A DNA stretch of 64,000 nt from Agapanthus africanus (GCA_030015575.1 CM057338.1:132085546-132149545); one strand, 5' to 3'. Positions 1-13,480 are shown, counted from the first letter of the stretch. Notes: a model not told the origin generated them from the sequence alone. Translations and numbers: made by a program.

Positions 1-42
1 TAACATCATTGTGACTGAGATATGCTGCTATCTAATCTCCAG

Positions 43-3000
43 GCTTGTTTGTACTGCTTTATATAATGATGGCGACAGTGAGCGGAAATATCTTCCACAA
101 TTTTTCAAATTCATTGTTGCAAACCCACTTTCAGTGAGAACAAAGGTAACATCTCTTTGTTACTTGCTCACTATATGACTCATGATGTAAAAACAGCTCT
201 GGTATATGAAAGGATATAATTTAATTTGACCATATTTCTCAACGCACCATAATTCCAAACTTACCTACTGTTACATTGTAGAATTTTTTCCTGAATAGGT
301 CTGCAATCTTCTCTTCAAGTAACTAGAACGAAATTGTATTATCCAAGTTATTATTCCATTTTGTACCTGATAGTATTTCTTCTTTCTTTCTGCAGGTTCG
401 CTCAGTAAAGGTATGCTAGTTCCTGAGATTTGACTAACATTGCTGGTCGTAAGTTATATCTTTGCTTGCAGTGTTTTTGGAAATTTACACACACATTATG
501 TTGTATGCTATTATAAGGTTACAGTTAGATTCATTCACGAATAACTGAATCATATAACCTCAATCTTGAATTCTTTAGGCCTTTGGATGTAACTCTGCTT
601 TCTGCTATTCTGTTAGTGTTCACTAAGACACTGTTCAGGATTTCATACCAAATCTGAACAACGTTCAGTGAATAGAACTGCGATGTACAAGATGTTACGA
701 ATTTATATACTATAAGAAGTCTAGTTAGGAAATCGGCTAGTTATTTTAATAGGTGGCATGAATCTGTTAAAGCAGAGTATATGCTCAATCAAAGATGTAA
801 TGGGCGGCCAGTAGGGAATATAAGCTAGCATTTTACCTTACTAAGTTAACCTCCATTTTAAAGAATACAAAAACATATGAATATGAAAAATATATAGTTG
901 AGAAAAGAAAGCATTCTGTAGAGTTAAGAAATTATATAAATGAGTGACAGCATATTTGGCAGAAGAGATAACCAGGAGAAAGATATAAATAATCAAAAAT
1001 TGACTTTGTTTAGAAAGCATCAGTCACCTTTTTGTTTGGCTGACTGTCTGAGTACTCGTGTTTGATTGTCACAAGACTCGGTCTCTTAGGTAGAGAGATG
1101 GTTGACAAGGCAAAAGGGTTATTGATGTAAACTGTGGAGAGGTAGCCGATATCTTGAATCAGCAGCTGCCTCTTACATGGCAAGTAAAGGTAATATGGGT
1201 CAGTGACAACTGCAATTATGACGGCAGTGAGATATATACATTGATGACCATCGTTGAAGTGCAGACTGAATATGTCGTGGTCTAAATAGAGGTTACTGGT
1301 ACAAATAACATGCAGAAATGTAACCAACGTTCATGGAAAAAGCAACACCAAAGATTTGAGTTCAAAAGCTGTTAACAATGATCATTGAATAAGTCTCTTC
1401 GGCTTGAGTTGGGTTAAAAGCATGGAATGTATTTTCACCATCACCACCGTCGATTAAAGTATTTTCTATAGCAGCACCATGTAAGAGGGTTCACAGAAGA
1501 ACTTATCGGTATTGGGGCTTAATAATAGTTGTCGGTACTTGTAACAGTTCTTTGCTTAAACACCTTATTTCTTCACCGTTGTGTTAAGCTAATATAGAGG
1601 AGGAGAATGTGTTAGGTAGCTAAGTAGGTTAAAGCATAGCCGGGTCTTAATGAAATGAATTGTAAAGACTTTAGCAAAACTATTATAATAAGCACACATA
1701 CAATGTTGATTGATGACCATGACCAGTACTTTGTTGCTTTGGATCGATCATTCATCATGATGGTGAAATCAATGAGGATGCGGTTCACATAATTAAAGCA
1801 ACTTAGTTAAAAATGGTTAAAGTGGAGAATTGCTTCTAAAGTGTATCCCAATGTTGAAAATAGCACACTGCGTAGCATAGCATGGCTGTTTTGCTACGTA
1901 GCATACCAACATAGCGTATTTACAAAATAGCGTATGCTATTTTCATAAATAGCATCTGCCACATAGTATGCTATGTAGCTTAAGATATTTAAGCTATATT
2001 ACAAAAGGGCTATGTAGTTTACTAAAAAAACCGACTCAAGCCGATGGAAAGAACTTTAGTTTGTAGACTTCTAGAATTCCAGTGTCTTTTGGATATTTTA
2101 TCAAGTATTTTGTATGATCTTAAAGTTCGTAGGGTAGGACTTATGGTGTCCGAATAGCTATTTGCTTATGTTATTTTGTTTCCTAAATACTTTAGTTAAT
2201 TTGAATGTCTATTTATATTCTATACATTTAGGACGGGCATGTAATTGTATGATGGATGAGAATCGTGAACTCATGGATTAAATTTAGGAATATTATTGGT
2301 ATGCTAGTAAGTTTTAGATTTTAAAAAAATTATTTTATACTATTTTGCTATTTTCTATATTTAGAATAACTAAATTTATATTTTTAATTTAAAATGTTAA
2401 TAAACAATATAGCTTACGCTATACGCTACGCTATTTGTGCTTTTTGCTATGCGGAGACGGAGCCCTATGCTGTACACTATCGCGATTTTCAACATTCCTA
2501 CATCGTTCTCCAAGAATTGTTATGGCTTTGAAGTAGAAATTTCCTTAGGACATCTATATAACCAACATTCCTTTGTGGTTCAAAATGTTCACAATTAAGA
2601 AGCAAGAATATGGAAAGGGATTGGTAAAATGACATTGTTGAGATGTTTAGGTGACACAATTTAGGAGATAGGGTAAGATATGAGTATGGACTATGTACAA
2701 ACATCAAAATTTGTTGCGGAATGTCAAATTTCTTGTTGTTGTGGTCCTCCAATTAAATTCAGCTTTGTACTCGTGCATCTTACATTCTTTGTAAACTCAT
2801 CATTTTTACATTTTGATCAGGAATGAGATTGTTATAAAGAGTGGATGTTATAAAATCTTTGGTCAATTCTTTTGTAGAGACTCTGGACTTCTAATTTTGA
2901 CGCTTAGCTGACGTGTCTATTTGAGATATGGCTTGGATGATCTAGCTGTAGAGGACACAATGCTTTCATATCCATCTCTTGCTATTTGGACACCTTCCCA

Positions 3001-6000
3001 TTTTTTTTCTTTTCCTTGGGTCCTATAACTGTTACTAAGTTATTTTGGAAAAAGGCAAGCTAGTGCATTTAATCAAAATTTGGAGTTAACTGCTTGCTTA
3101 TCCATGCCCTTAACTTATATGCTTTCTTTTGCTTATTCATATGATAATGCCAATTCAACATTAGAATTTGCATTGTTATTCTGTTCTAAAATTTGTCAGT
3201 AATATGCTACTGCATGCTGAAGCTCAACTTGTTAGCTTACAGTATGCCTATAAATGATTTTTAGCTTCACTTGCTGATTTTATACCCCAAAAATGTATGA
3301 AAAATTACCGAAGACAAGGTTGGTATGTTATACTGAAATACCATGAACTTTCACTGGTTTTGAGATAAATACCATGAACTACCTCTACTTCATGCTGTAA
3401 ACTATCATCTGTCGATTATTTGTCCAAAATCGTCATTATAAATTTGTAGTAGCCACCTGGTCATTAAATGACCTGTCTATCCCTATTCTACCCTTGGAAG
3501 TCTTCAAAATACCCATCGCTTAGATAACAAACGAGCGGTATATTAGTGCAAGAAGCAGGAATATTATGGTATTTTGATGTTATTTATAAAGTTTATCGTA
3601 TTTACCTCAAAAAATCGTGAAAATTTATGGTATATTATTGTAGGACAATGTACCCAGATAAATAATGAAGTAAGTTCCTCCAGCAGAAACCGACTTCTTT
3701 TTACACTTCATTAATCTTACATGGCAGGAAATTACATTTCTGGAGGCGTGCATTGAGAACCACACAAAGTCCAATCTTTATATGGACCAAGTAGATTTTG
3801 AACCGGCTCAATATTGGAGTGCAACGATATTAAAAGCCGATGAGCACGCATCGGCAATTACTTCTCAGACGAGGTGGTTGGACAGATCACTAGGGCATTA
3901 CATACTTGTACTTCTCAAATGCTGTTGCTCATATTATGTAGTTTTAGTTCAAACAGAACTCCTAGGAAATGGTTGAGTGTCTTCATCTTTTCTGACGCCT
4001 ACTATCCATATGTGTGGACAGAGATATATTTAAACCACCTACGTTAATCAGAGCTGGGGGAGGAATATTCAATTATTTGTACCAGCTCAAGCAGTCACCA
4101 CAAGAATCTGGACAAGCAAAGGTTGATAGAAGCAATATTCTTGGGAAGCTTCAGATTACTTGGCGTACAAATCTAGGTGAACCTGGGCGCCTGCAGACCC
4201 AGCAAATTATTGGTACTGTAAGTACATAAAAACCCAATTCTTTGGCAGTTTCCTTTTGCAACCTTGTTAATTCCTATTATGGACTTCTGTTATTTACAAT
4301 TCCGCGTCTAACCGGCAGCTGCTACATGAAAAAAGGTTTCTGTCTTCCTAATTAGGTTTACATTTTCACTCTCGCAATAGCTACTAATCTTTGGAGATTA
4401 TTTCTTCTCTATATTTTGCGGGCATGCGACATGCAAAGCGTTCATTGATATAGTTGCTACTGCAGAGTACATCACTTTATACTCATGTGGACTATTAAAC
4501 ATTCAGCTGCATTACTAATCTAGTAATTATAGAACACCAATCTCCAGTTCCTTGTACTTAGTGTTCTTAGGATTGGATGTCACTATACCCAGCACTCATA
4601 TAAAGTGATGCAACCAAAAAGCAACAATGTTCTCCAGTCATATGTAAATTTGCTTTCTCATCTTCCCTGCCAAAAATAGATGCAAATCCAAATCTTTGAA
4701 GAAAAGATAGTTCATTAAAAAGTCACATAAGGCACAAGGAGAAGTTCAGTTGTTGCCTCCCTTGGTGACTTGGTCAGGAAAATCATGCATACTCTTGTGG
4801 GTTCCAATGTTGATACAGTAGCACAAACAGGATTTTTTTTCTTCCAGTGGTATCAATAAGCAAACAGGTGATGATATGAGTGTCACCATTACTCGAATCT
4901 TTCAGATCCATGGTATCAATTGTTTATATGGATATGGTGGCCCAACATGTATGCCACAGATGCTTTTTAAGGGCACAAATAGAAAAGAATTTGAAATAAT
5001 TATATACTAAGAATTGCATCAAATTACTTCATTGGCATGAAAGTTCTAAAGTTGGTTTTGATCCCATCGAAGTATAACAGAACTATCATCTCATGCATAG
5101 CACATTTACTAAAATAGGTTTACTTCACTTTTCTTGTTAATCATGTGTGTTAAGTCAATCAGCTCTGACTTTGCAATTTAGATGACTTTTCATCATTTTC
5201 ATTTCTTTACAGAAGGAACAAAAGAAAGTACTTTGACAACTAGAAAGATTATGATATTTTTCACACACATGAATAAGTTTGAAGATGAGTTGGTATTTGT
5301 TCTTTTCTAAGGGACTGTAACAATGTATGGAAAATATTCTTTTACTGTTTCTAATTCTGAACAATTTACATCATCAACCAAAGGATGCATGGGTTGCTGT
5401 CATGAACCCCCCCCCCCCCTTCCCCCCTGAAAAACATCTATGGCTTTAGCTTGCCTTCAGAATCTGGGCGGCGTCCTTTGAATATTGTTTATTTTACAGA
5501 TAATATTAGTTTTCTTGAACTAGCGAGTGGTGATCTATAACCAAAGCTCTGTTCTCTTTTTTTCCCTGCAGCCTATCACTGTCAAAGACATTGACTTGCA
5601 AGTTATGAAGGTTCCATCTGCTATTGTTTTGGAGAGACCTTTTTCGGTAATTATCATTCCTCAGTAAAATAGAAACATGCATAATAGACTACTTATGTGT
5701 AAGATTTATATGTTTAATTATAAACATATCCCTGTTGGACTGTATCCTTTTTTCCGATTGTTGTTTAATTATGCAAGCAGCAAAATTTAAAGGCAGGCCA
5801 AACAAACTTTTCCAATAATAATTTAGCGATATGCTAGAAGGAAGGAATCACCTGATCTAAGCCCTTCTAATTAGACAAGAAACGAAACAATGATAATTAG
5901 ATTTGATACAGAGACTGATTTGAAGAGGGTAACCCAGGCAGAATTTTGTGAAGAAAACTTGGTTGTTGGAATCTGTATTTGATAATTGGAAGGCAGGCAG

Positions 6001-8914
6001 GTGATACCTGAGACTCTTGCCTCTTTCTTTCTTGATGTTTCACAGAAAAAGCTTTTTACAGTATTTTCACCGTTGGTTGCATCCCTTTTTATAGACCCGA
6101 AATGCCAGAAACTGACTCAAAAGTTCAACTGAATTATTTAGGATCCTTAAACTTTATGATTCCTTCTTAGTTTCACCAAACAGTTACTGATCATGAACTG
6201 TAGCATCTACTTTTCCTCTTTTTCTATTGAATTTATTTCTGATCAATTCCAATAAAGATTCTTCTCTCTCCCTTCAGATTCGAATGTCACTTCTATGAGG
6301 TTTATTCTAGTCTTCCTAAGTTTTAAGTCTGACTCAAATTTGGTCTCCCAGGATCCTCATATAATATGCCCTATCAAATATGATCATATTAGAGAACTTC
6401 TAGATGCCCACAAATCTAATCAAAAAATCAAAACAAATATTGGTGTATGCTTGTATTAATTTCACATTTGAATTCTGTACCATTTCTCATTTGGAAAATA
6501 ATGCCAGAGATTACGCTTGTTATACTCATATCAAGGAAAAGAAAGATTCATTCCCCAGCTCTCCATAGATATGATCTAGATTAACGGACCTTTGGTATTT
6601 TAGTTCTGTGACTTGATTCAATTAGTTCTATGTTTTTGTTCAGGTGAAACTGAGTGTAACAAATCAGACAGATAGGACTGTTGGCCCTTTCGAAGTTTTC
6701 TTGTCTCATGTCAATTCCACTGAAGAAAAAGCAATCATGATTGCTGGAATCCAGAAATTGGTAAGGTTCCTTTGTCTTTACTAGTCATTGCATGTATTAT
6801 TAGTTCAATTATATAAGTAGTACTTGAATATGTATTATATCAGTTAAAGAAATGATTATAGTAACTGGTGGACAACAATGACAACTTTGTTTCAAATACC
6901 ATCCGTAATCCAAATATGGAAATAGTATTTATAATCTATCCGTTCTATTACTTGTCTCAATTATGCCCTCTCATTGCTCACTTGAATGTATTTTCATTCT
7001 CATTTTGGATTACTATAGGATCCTTGTATTGCTGTAAGATCTGCTCTCAAAGGAGAAGTGTGACAAAACTCAATTGGATTCTTCAAACCCTTTTACGACT
7101 TAATCTGCTCAGAAGACATTATTCTAGCCTACCATCCATTATTCGTATTTCATATTCTCATCATGCCTACCTTTTCATCAGTCCAATGTATGTCCCTATG
7201 TTAAGTAAACATGATTGGTGATATTTAAGAAACAGACATGCATGTGCATATATCCACACACCACGCATTTGTCAATTTTAATCTTAAGGTGCTTTATTCA
7301 TGAATCTTCCATGGAGCAGCAGTTGCTAGGCCAATAATTCATCATTGTTTCAGTCTTTCTGAGTCTGGAATCACTTCTGCATATGTTGAAGGCTTTTACT
7401 GATGCAATTATTTTTCCTGATGATGTGCAAGGATAAAAATATGTGGCTTCTGTGCTACTTTTTGACTTATGTAGCTTCTGGACTAGTATTTGACTGCTTA
7501 ATTTTGTACACGGGATTGTAGATTTCAATTCTAACAATAACCTTGTCCAATTCAATACTGATAATCAGTACCAGATATATCTCCACTCCATAGTCATTAT
7601 TTTCCACCCCTTCTTTTCCATCTCTGTGTCATTTTTCTTGATTGTGCTTTTCTTTGCATAGAAGTCTTATAATAATGAAGTCATTTCTCTTAACAAAGGG
7701 ATACGACTGGATGGGCATTAAAATTGCATTCGAAGTGAAAGTCACTGCCTTCCACATTATACATGCACATATTTCATATGGTCACACTATTTGTGTTTTG
7801 CATGGCTTAGGAGTAATCTCAAATATCCATTTTTTTTTTGTCTAGATTGTATTCTAAAACAAATCATATGTTCTTATGGATGCATTGATGGCTCATCTTG
7901 AGCCGAAAATGATGATGGTTTCTTTTCTACACATGGTTTACCATTTTGACTTGCTATGCAGGTTATATCACCAGTGGAAGCTTTCAGTTCTACTGATTTC
8001 AGCATGGTAAGATGGATGTAGCTCACCATAGTAGATTTGGTTTTTCTTTTTCTATGAATATCATTCAGTTTGTGTGTATATGAGCGAGCATACGTCTATG
8101 AGTGCTTGTGCAGGTGTGTGCATCCACACTTGAAGATCTAAAATCCAAGCGTCTTAGAAAATTTCTTGTGTGCCTGTTAAAATGCATGAATCATGCCCGG
8201 TGTAAAATCTGGCCTTAAGTTGAATAAAAACAATAAAAAAAGAAAAAAACGGGGCATGCAGGACCCTGTAGGCACAAAACTTTAGTAGACTTTCACATGG
8301 GCCAGTGGGGATTAGGGGCCTAACTACAAAATAGCCAGTAGGTCTCATTGGCAGCCCGCTACAGTTTGGGCTTGTAGGTCCCCGCAGGCCCCGTTTCCTC
8401 AGAAAAAAAGGTTAATCACATTGTTTGTGCTTGTTTCCACTTATTAGCAATTTTGGTGTTTATGAGCAGCTGCTTTCCTTTTCAGGTACTTCTTGTTTTA
8501 GTGTCCACCAATAGGGTCCCATTTGAAAACTGTAGCATGCATAAATTCTGGTGGACTGAGAAGTTTAATATATTACTTTCTTTTGTCATCACTTTGTAGA
8601 ATATGATCGCTATTAAACTGGGCGTCCAGAAAATCTCAGGGATTACCATATTTAATACTCGAGAGAAGAAACTGTATGACACATTGCCTGATGTGGAGGT
8701 CAGTATTTATCGGTATTATGAAAGATTTACATTTCTTGAATTATTAGTATATTGTTCTAATTTGGATATTGGAATTATATTAAGACAGCAGAAACAATGA
8801 CTGATCCTCTCGATGTTGAAGATGTTGAATTTGTTTCGAAAGTTCTAACACTTTGTGAAATTCCTGTTCCAGATTTTTGTGGACACAGAACGAGCACTAT
8901 CATCTGTGGAGTAA
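43..8914 (+). CDS. TRAPPC13: TRAPP complex subunit 13 (TRAPPC13, DUF974 family), 5'-partial, 9 visible exons
   Basis: Subunit of the TRAPP tethering complex, which acts in vesicle traffic at the Golgi and trans-Golgi network. I read the exons by homology and GT-AG borders: 43-145, 396-410, 3728-3873, 4022-4217, 5572-5646, 6644-6760, 7962-8006, 8600-8698 and 8873-8914 (TAA at 8912). They join in one open frame of 278 codons; the family is about 440 residues, so the N-terminal third lies left of the window. Conserved blocks seen: [20 protein letters not shown] (exon 1), [19 protein letters not shown] (exon 3), [20 protein letters not shown] (exon 4), [15 protein letters not shown] (exon 6), [18 protein letters not shown] (exon 8) and IFVDTE near the C-terminus. 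The protein has no membrane segment or signal peptide, as expected for an adaptor with immunoglobulin-like folds. Introns 2, 4, 5 and 6 are 1.0-3.3 kb and AT-rich. No internal stops, so the gene looks functional. Confidence 0.93.
396..410 (+). other. TRAPPC13: 15-nt microexon of TRAPPC13
   Basis: Five codons (Val-Arg-Ser-Val-Lys) between a pyrimidine-rich acceptor ending in TGCAG and a GTATGC donor. Both flanking exons are in phase 0 here, so skipping it would remove five residues without a frameshift. Family members have a similar VR.VK stretch at this point, which supports its inclusion. Confidence 0.8.
1850..2496. mobile_element. Non-autonomous DNA transposon in TRAPPC13 intron 2
   Basis: A 647-bp element bounded by perfect 12-bp inverted repeats, AATGTTGAAAAT on the left and its complement on the right. 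The subterminal parts are full of TAGC/GCTA words (tagcatagc, gctacgctat) that also mirror each other. No ORF of its own. I could not find a clean target duplication, so the superfamily is uncertain; the termini look hAT-like. Confidence 0.6.
3331..3638. mobile_element. MITE-like inverted-repeat element in TRAPPC13 intron 2
   Basis: The left arm (starting near GAAATACCATGAACTTTCAC) is the inverted copy, with scattered changes, of the right arm ending near 3638. Arms are about 55-60 bp and the centre has no coding potential. It ends roughly 90 bp upstream of the exon at 3728. Boundaries are accurate to within about 10 bp. Confidence 0.6.
5407..5427 (+). repeat. Poly-C tract in intron 4
   Basis: Thirteen C, two T, then six C. 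A homopolymer of this length is prone to sequencing and replication slippage. It lies 145 nt upstream of the exon 5 acceptor, outside the splice site proper. Confidence 0.9.
8236..8412. mobile_element. Short MITE-like inverted repeat in intron 7
   Basis: An A-rich left arm followed by acggggcatgcaggaccctg is mirrored on the right by gtccccgcaggccccgttt followed by a run of A. The arms are imperfect (about 40 bp each) around a non-coding centre. Assignment as a degraded MITE is an inference. Confidence 0.4.
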
Positions 8915-9237
8915 TTTCCTGCAAATCTTGGGGTTTTATATATTTATTTCTCTGTATCTTTCAAGGCGCAACTTTAATCGATCCAAAATGTATAATCTAG
9001 TGTAAGGTGTTGCATAGAGGTTTAATTGGTACCTTTTTGTCAATGTTTTTGTCCTTTGGTAACTTATATGTAATTTGCCTTTGCAGATATATAAAATATT
9101 TCAAATAATTGATTATTTGTAAGTAGACAAATTTTCAATGTTTGCCTATATTTTCTGGATATTGTTATGCTCTTGCATGGGAAAATTGATCAGTTTTTGG
9201 CAGCTGGCAACTGGTAGTACTTTCTTTTTTTAATTGT
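8915..9237 (+). other. 3' UTR and downstream flank of TRAPPC13
   Basis: AT-rich, non-coding. It follows the stop codon directly and probably holds the 3' UTR. No canonical AATAAA could be singled out with confidence. Confidence 0.4.
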
Positions 9238-9826
9238 AGGCTTTTTACTAAGAAGCTCTTCATACTTTATTAATTACTAAAAGGTCTTTACATACTTCAT
9301 ATTTACTTAAAAGTTTTTCATACATTTAAATTGCATTAAAAAGCCTTCTAACATACAAAAAAAGAATTTTCTTGGTTTTAAAACCTTCACAACCTCTTTT
9401 CTTTTTTCAAAATTTCTAAGTTCTTGCCAAATTGGCTTTAGGATTAGGATTTCTATCAAAGATCTTTCAAATCGATCATGAAATCATGCTTATCTTTCTC
9501 AACATTTTCCATCAACGAGCTTGTTGAGTGCTGTTATTCTTTCAATTACAAGTTTCAAGGTCGTGGGCAATCTCAACTAAACGAGGATGTGTGTTCTTTT
9601 AAATGAGAGAAAGATCTATCTAAATACTTAGAAGGTAAGAGAACAACTTAAATACAAGTTCCAGTTCTCTATTTTTCCAACAGGACGCCGACTCTGATAG
9701 AAAACTAGTGAGGGGGTTTTTTTAGTGCAATTTAAATATATGAGGGTCTTTTAAGTAAATACGAAATATCGAGGGGTTTCTTGGTGATTAGTGAAGTATG
9801 AGAAAGATTTTTGGTCAAAAGGCCTT
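9238..9826. mobile_element. Inverted-repeat element with about 110-bp terminal arms
   Basis: The left arm (9239-9350, beginning ggctttttactaagaag) and the right arm (9713-9826, ending ggtcaaaaggcc) are complementary over about 110 bp, including the shared words tatttacttaaaag and atttaaattgca. The roughly 360-bp centre has no coding capacity. Long arms suggest a Mutator-like or foldback MITE; no clear target duplication was found. Confidence 0.65.
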
Positions 9827-10990
9827 TAATCATTCAAGAAATCTTAAGTCCTGGCATCCGCCGAAGGGCGTCATTTTTGGTTCTCAACGAGAATAATATT
9901 TTAAGTTTGATTGGAATTTTAGTAGCTACTTGAAAATAGGCTGAACAAGCTGTCATCATATGATAAAGGCAGACTGCTCATATTGTGCCAAACGTTTTCT
10001 TTATATGTGGCGCTCTTTTGATAGGAATTGAAAAATCCCCAAATGTGGATTTATATGCAAGAATGAATTTTATTGGATCTAAAAATAGGAGTTCCATTAA
10101 CACAGACAACGTGGCCCTTGGGTGGGCAAATTTACAGCAAAAATCAATAAATAAATAAAAAAGATAACATATACACCAAAATGGCAAACCAATCAAGATA
10201 TTTCATCAAAATCTCAGTCTGTTCCCTAAGCAAATTCTCAGACTTGAAAAATTAAAAAATAAAATAAAATAAAATAAAAATTTCGGGCATTAGAAGCCAG
10301 CATTCAAAGAGCAGCAGAGAGAGCTAAACAACTCGCACCCATGGTTCCCCTGCACATTGGACAGCCATGAGCCCATCGAGAAAAATTAAAAAATAAAATA
10401 AAATAAAATGCAAATGCTGAGAAACATGAATATGTATAAATGATGAGAACACAGATACGGCACAATGAGCACATTTCCCAAAGAATCTAAGACAAATCAA
10501 CCAGCTTATGGTTTTCAGCTGGTTCGGTTTGTTTGGTTGCGATTTCCTCCAAAGAAAGAACTGAATTAAAGCCAGTAATTATTAAGTAAATAAATACATA
10601 ACGATATACATATACAATAGTGTTCATGTATTATTAGTGTTTACATTGATTATACTTTAATTAACAAATAAACTCAACCGAACTGATTGGTTGAGAACAC
10701 TGTTCAATTCAATGCTTGCTTCTTTTGCCTAATATGGAATCATACAGACTGATTTATCACACACAGGTATAGGACAGGACATAGGAAGCGCTGAAAACGA
10801 AACAGGGACACAAGACATCACACTTTTTCGGCCCCTTACGAGCCAATCTCATCAGAATCAAAACAGAGGGAAGCTGCAAGAACTCCAAGTTTTCGCATAA
10901 TTTTTTAAATGAAAGAACAAATTAGAAACAACAGCACTCATGCAAATCAAATTAAAACTGAATTTGAATATGAAAATTTTGAATCTGATT
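9827..10990. other. Intergenic, AT-rich, no gene seen
   Basis: No supportable ORF. It holds one A-rich word, starting aaaattaaaaaataaaataa, twice (near 10246 and 10383), about 140 bp apart. Confidence 0.5.
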
Positions 10991-11153
10991 AAACAACACA
11001 AAAAAATCCGCCAAATTTACAATACAAAAAAAATCCTATCTATTTGTAAAATGTAAATAACTATCGTTTTTCTTTTCCCTTTCCCTTATGAAATCCGAGA
11101 AGGCTTGACATAAGCCTATGCCTCCTGGGATGATTGGAGAACTCACCCGTTTC

Positions 11154-13480
11154 TTAGGTAGATGGCGGCGGCGGCGGCGTCTGCTCTTCTGTTTCGGCGT
11201 CAGCTTCAGCTTCGTCTTCAGCAGCGTCTTGGACATGCTGTTGTTCCGTAAATCCTGAATGTGGGACAGGTGTCGGATATGTGCTGCCTCCCAACAACTG
11301 TACGTAGGACGATAAATTCGTGTCCCAATTGGGCAGTTGTAGCGAAGAATCTGTCCCGGTTTCTTGCGGCTGCTGTTGCACAAAACCTGGACCCCATGGC
11401 TGCGCAAATCCTGACCCCCAAGGTTGCCGTTGTTGCGCAAAACCTGACCCCCAAGACGGCTGTTCTGCAAAACCTGACCCCCAAGATTGGTGTTGCTGCG
11501 TAAAACTGGTCCCCCAAAACTGTTGTTCCTCCGATTGTTGCGCTTGTCCGGTATGCCAGGATTGCTGCTGACGGTATGGTGATCCAAACCACTGATCCTG
11601 CTGCGCTGGATCTCCGTGATGCTGCGGCTCTGGTGCCGGCTCATGCTGCGGCTCTGGTGTCGGTTCATACTGCGGCTCCGGTATCGGCTCATACTGCCGC
11701 TCTGGTGCCGGCGATAAATGTAGAAGAATATTATATGAACCGAATACACCACCAATTAATTGGTCTACACTTGAAAATAGAGCCTGAGTCTCCGGACCAG
11801 CATCTGTCAGGTATGGATCCTGCACCATTGTTTGTATAAGATGCAGCCCACGAGCCTGTCGTTACATTAGAAATAAGAAATAAGTATTGACTCATACCGC
11901 CGGATGTTAAAAAGTAATGTAATATAAAGAATTCAACTTACCAAATCTCGTTCCACATGGCCTTTAGGCTCGTACCGCGCGATGTTTGGGAAGTTGTTAG
12001 GGGGAGCAGAAAAATATCTTATGGTGACACACTTATACAACTGTAGATATATTTCGGTAGCGTCGGTGGCTGTTTGGTCACCTATTTGCTGTAAGACAAT
12101 ATTACGCTGTCTATCCTCCCATCTCAGCAAATATTGATGATGATGCTCTCTCCAATCATGCTCCGCCTTTCCTCCTCGCATGTCTCCCTCTATTGTCGTA
12201 GGCGAAAGCGGCAGGACAGGAATATGTTGCGATCTATTAAACTGTCGCAACCCCCGGTCCGGGAGGTGCATGACAACGGCATTAATGCAGAGGAGTAGGT
12301 ATCGAGCCCACCAAACCGGCTCTCCTTCGATACAGATGCCGGATAATCTTTGCAGACGATCTGCTGTATAAGGCGTTCACGTGAACTGCGCAAATAACAC
12401 AGTATAAAAATTGTGATGAAGGTATTTCAAAATTTTAAAACAAACTTAATTACCTAAATTATGCTTACCTAAGTCGCCTCCATGCGATCCAACTCATCTC
12501 TATAGTACCCAAGTACTCGACGAGGAGCCTTATACGCGTTCTTGCTATTCCACCAACAGCCGAGCGGCTTTTCAGGGGTATCCAAGGCAATTATTTTAAC
12601 TCGATCCGGTCTTCCCATACACATACGCTCCCATGACCAAATCTATAAATAAAGTGTCAGATGATAAGAGAGAGAACCAATATTACAATTTTGCAAATTT
12701 CTAATTGTGAAAAATAAGGAATTTATCTGAAATAATGTAATGCAGCCACAAATTTTATTTTTCGTTGGAGCACATGTCTTATCGAGTTCCTTGTAAAGAA
12801 AGGCCAGAACCCCTGCTCGCCAAGCATATTGGTCACACACATCAAAGTCCATAAGGAAGCCAGGCTATAACGGATGGACATGCGTTGCCGATTGGTCCGG
12901 TATCAACTAAGAACCGAACATGTACAGAATATAGGCACGTGCATGTCTATCCAAGACTTCATCGGTGGCTTCATCAGGGATATTAGTAAATGTATCTTTT
13001 AACCAGTTTAAATTGATCTTATACCCCTTACTGTAACCTCCTGGTGCCTGATATTAGCATTTTTTGTGAAATATTAAAGCTAGAAATAATGTACAACATG
13101 CAATAGGTATACTATAGAGGGGGAAAAATGAATTTTTTTACCTGTCCGAGAGCAGACTCGGCATATGTATCTCAGTATGGGTGGTCGGTATCTGGACCAA
13201 CAATTTTTCCTCCGACCAATCCAAACCCATTGACCCGTAAACCGAGTAAGAGGCCAATATCCTGGAGTATGATAGTGGTCTCGCTCCATCTCAGATGAAA
13301 AATGTGGGTCTCTTTTCTCCAGCGCTCAACTGGAGAGGCAACGAGGGCGTGGTCGATTTGGATATGACGAAACAATGAAGCTTCATAAAATCCGGCCCTT
13401 CGAATCTGCTCGGTTATTCGCTGGTCGGTAACTATCTACTTGTCAGAACTATGGACGACGACGGTGAGATTATCTCCATT
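11154..13480 (-). pseudogene. Plant mobile domain (PMD/MAIN-like) gene, decayed
   Basis: PMD proteins are encoded by transposons and by domesticated genes (MAIN, MAIL1). Read on the - strand, exon-like blocks are 13480-13142, 13047-about 12731, about 12649-12477, about 12390-11942 and about 11857-11154. Recognisable family motifs are LVASPVERWRKETHIFHLRW, ILQDIGLLLGLRVNGFGLVG, DEVLDRHARAYILYMFGS, DFDVCDQYAWRAGVLAFLYK, WSWERMCMGRPDRVK and VWWARYLLLCINAVVMHLPD. At least six in-frame stops fall at positions that mostly fit former Trp or Gln codons, and the donor after the LFQ block reads AT instead of GT. The last block is open for over 220 codons and is rich in Pro-Glu-Pro and Trp-Gly-Ser-Gly-Phe repeats. 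It lies head to head with the MULE fragment, a pairing known for PMD genes carried by Mutator-like elements. The first exon appears missing. Confidence 0.8.

Noticed and set aside
6868-7221. 117-codon frame in TRAPPC13 intron 6
   Set aside because: Lies between two well-supported exons, is AT-biased and has no recognisable domain.
11261-11571. Cys-rich + strand frames near 11300
   Set aside because: Antisense shadow of the Gln/Trp-rich tail of the PMD relic (CAG/TGG repeats read backwards).
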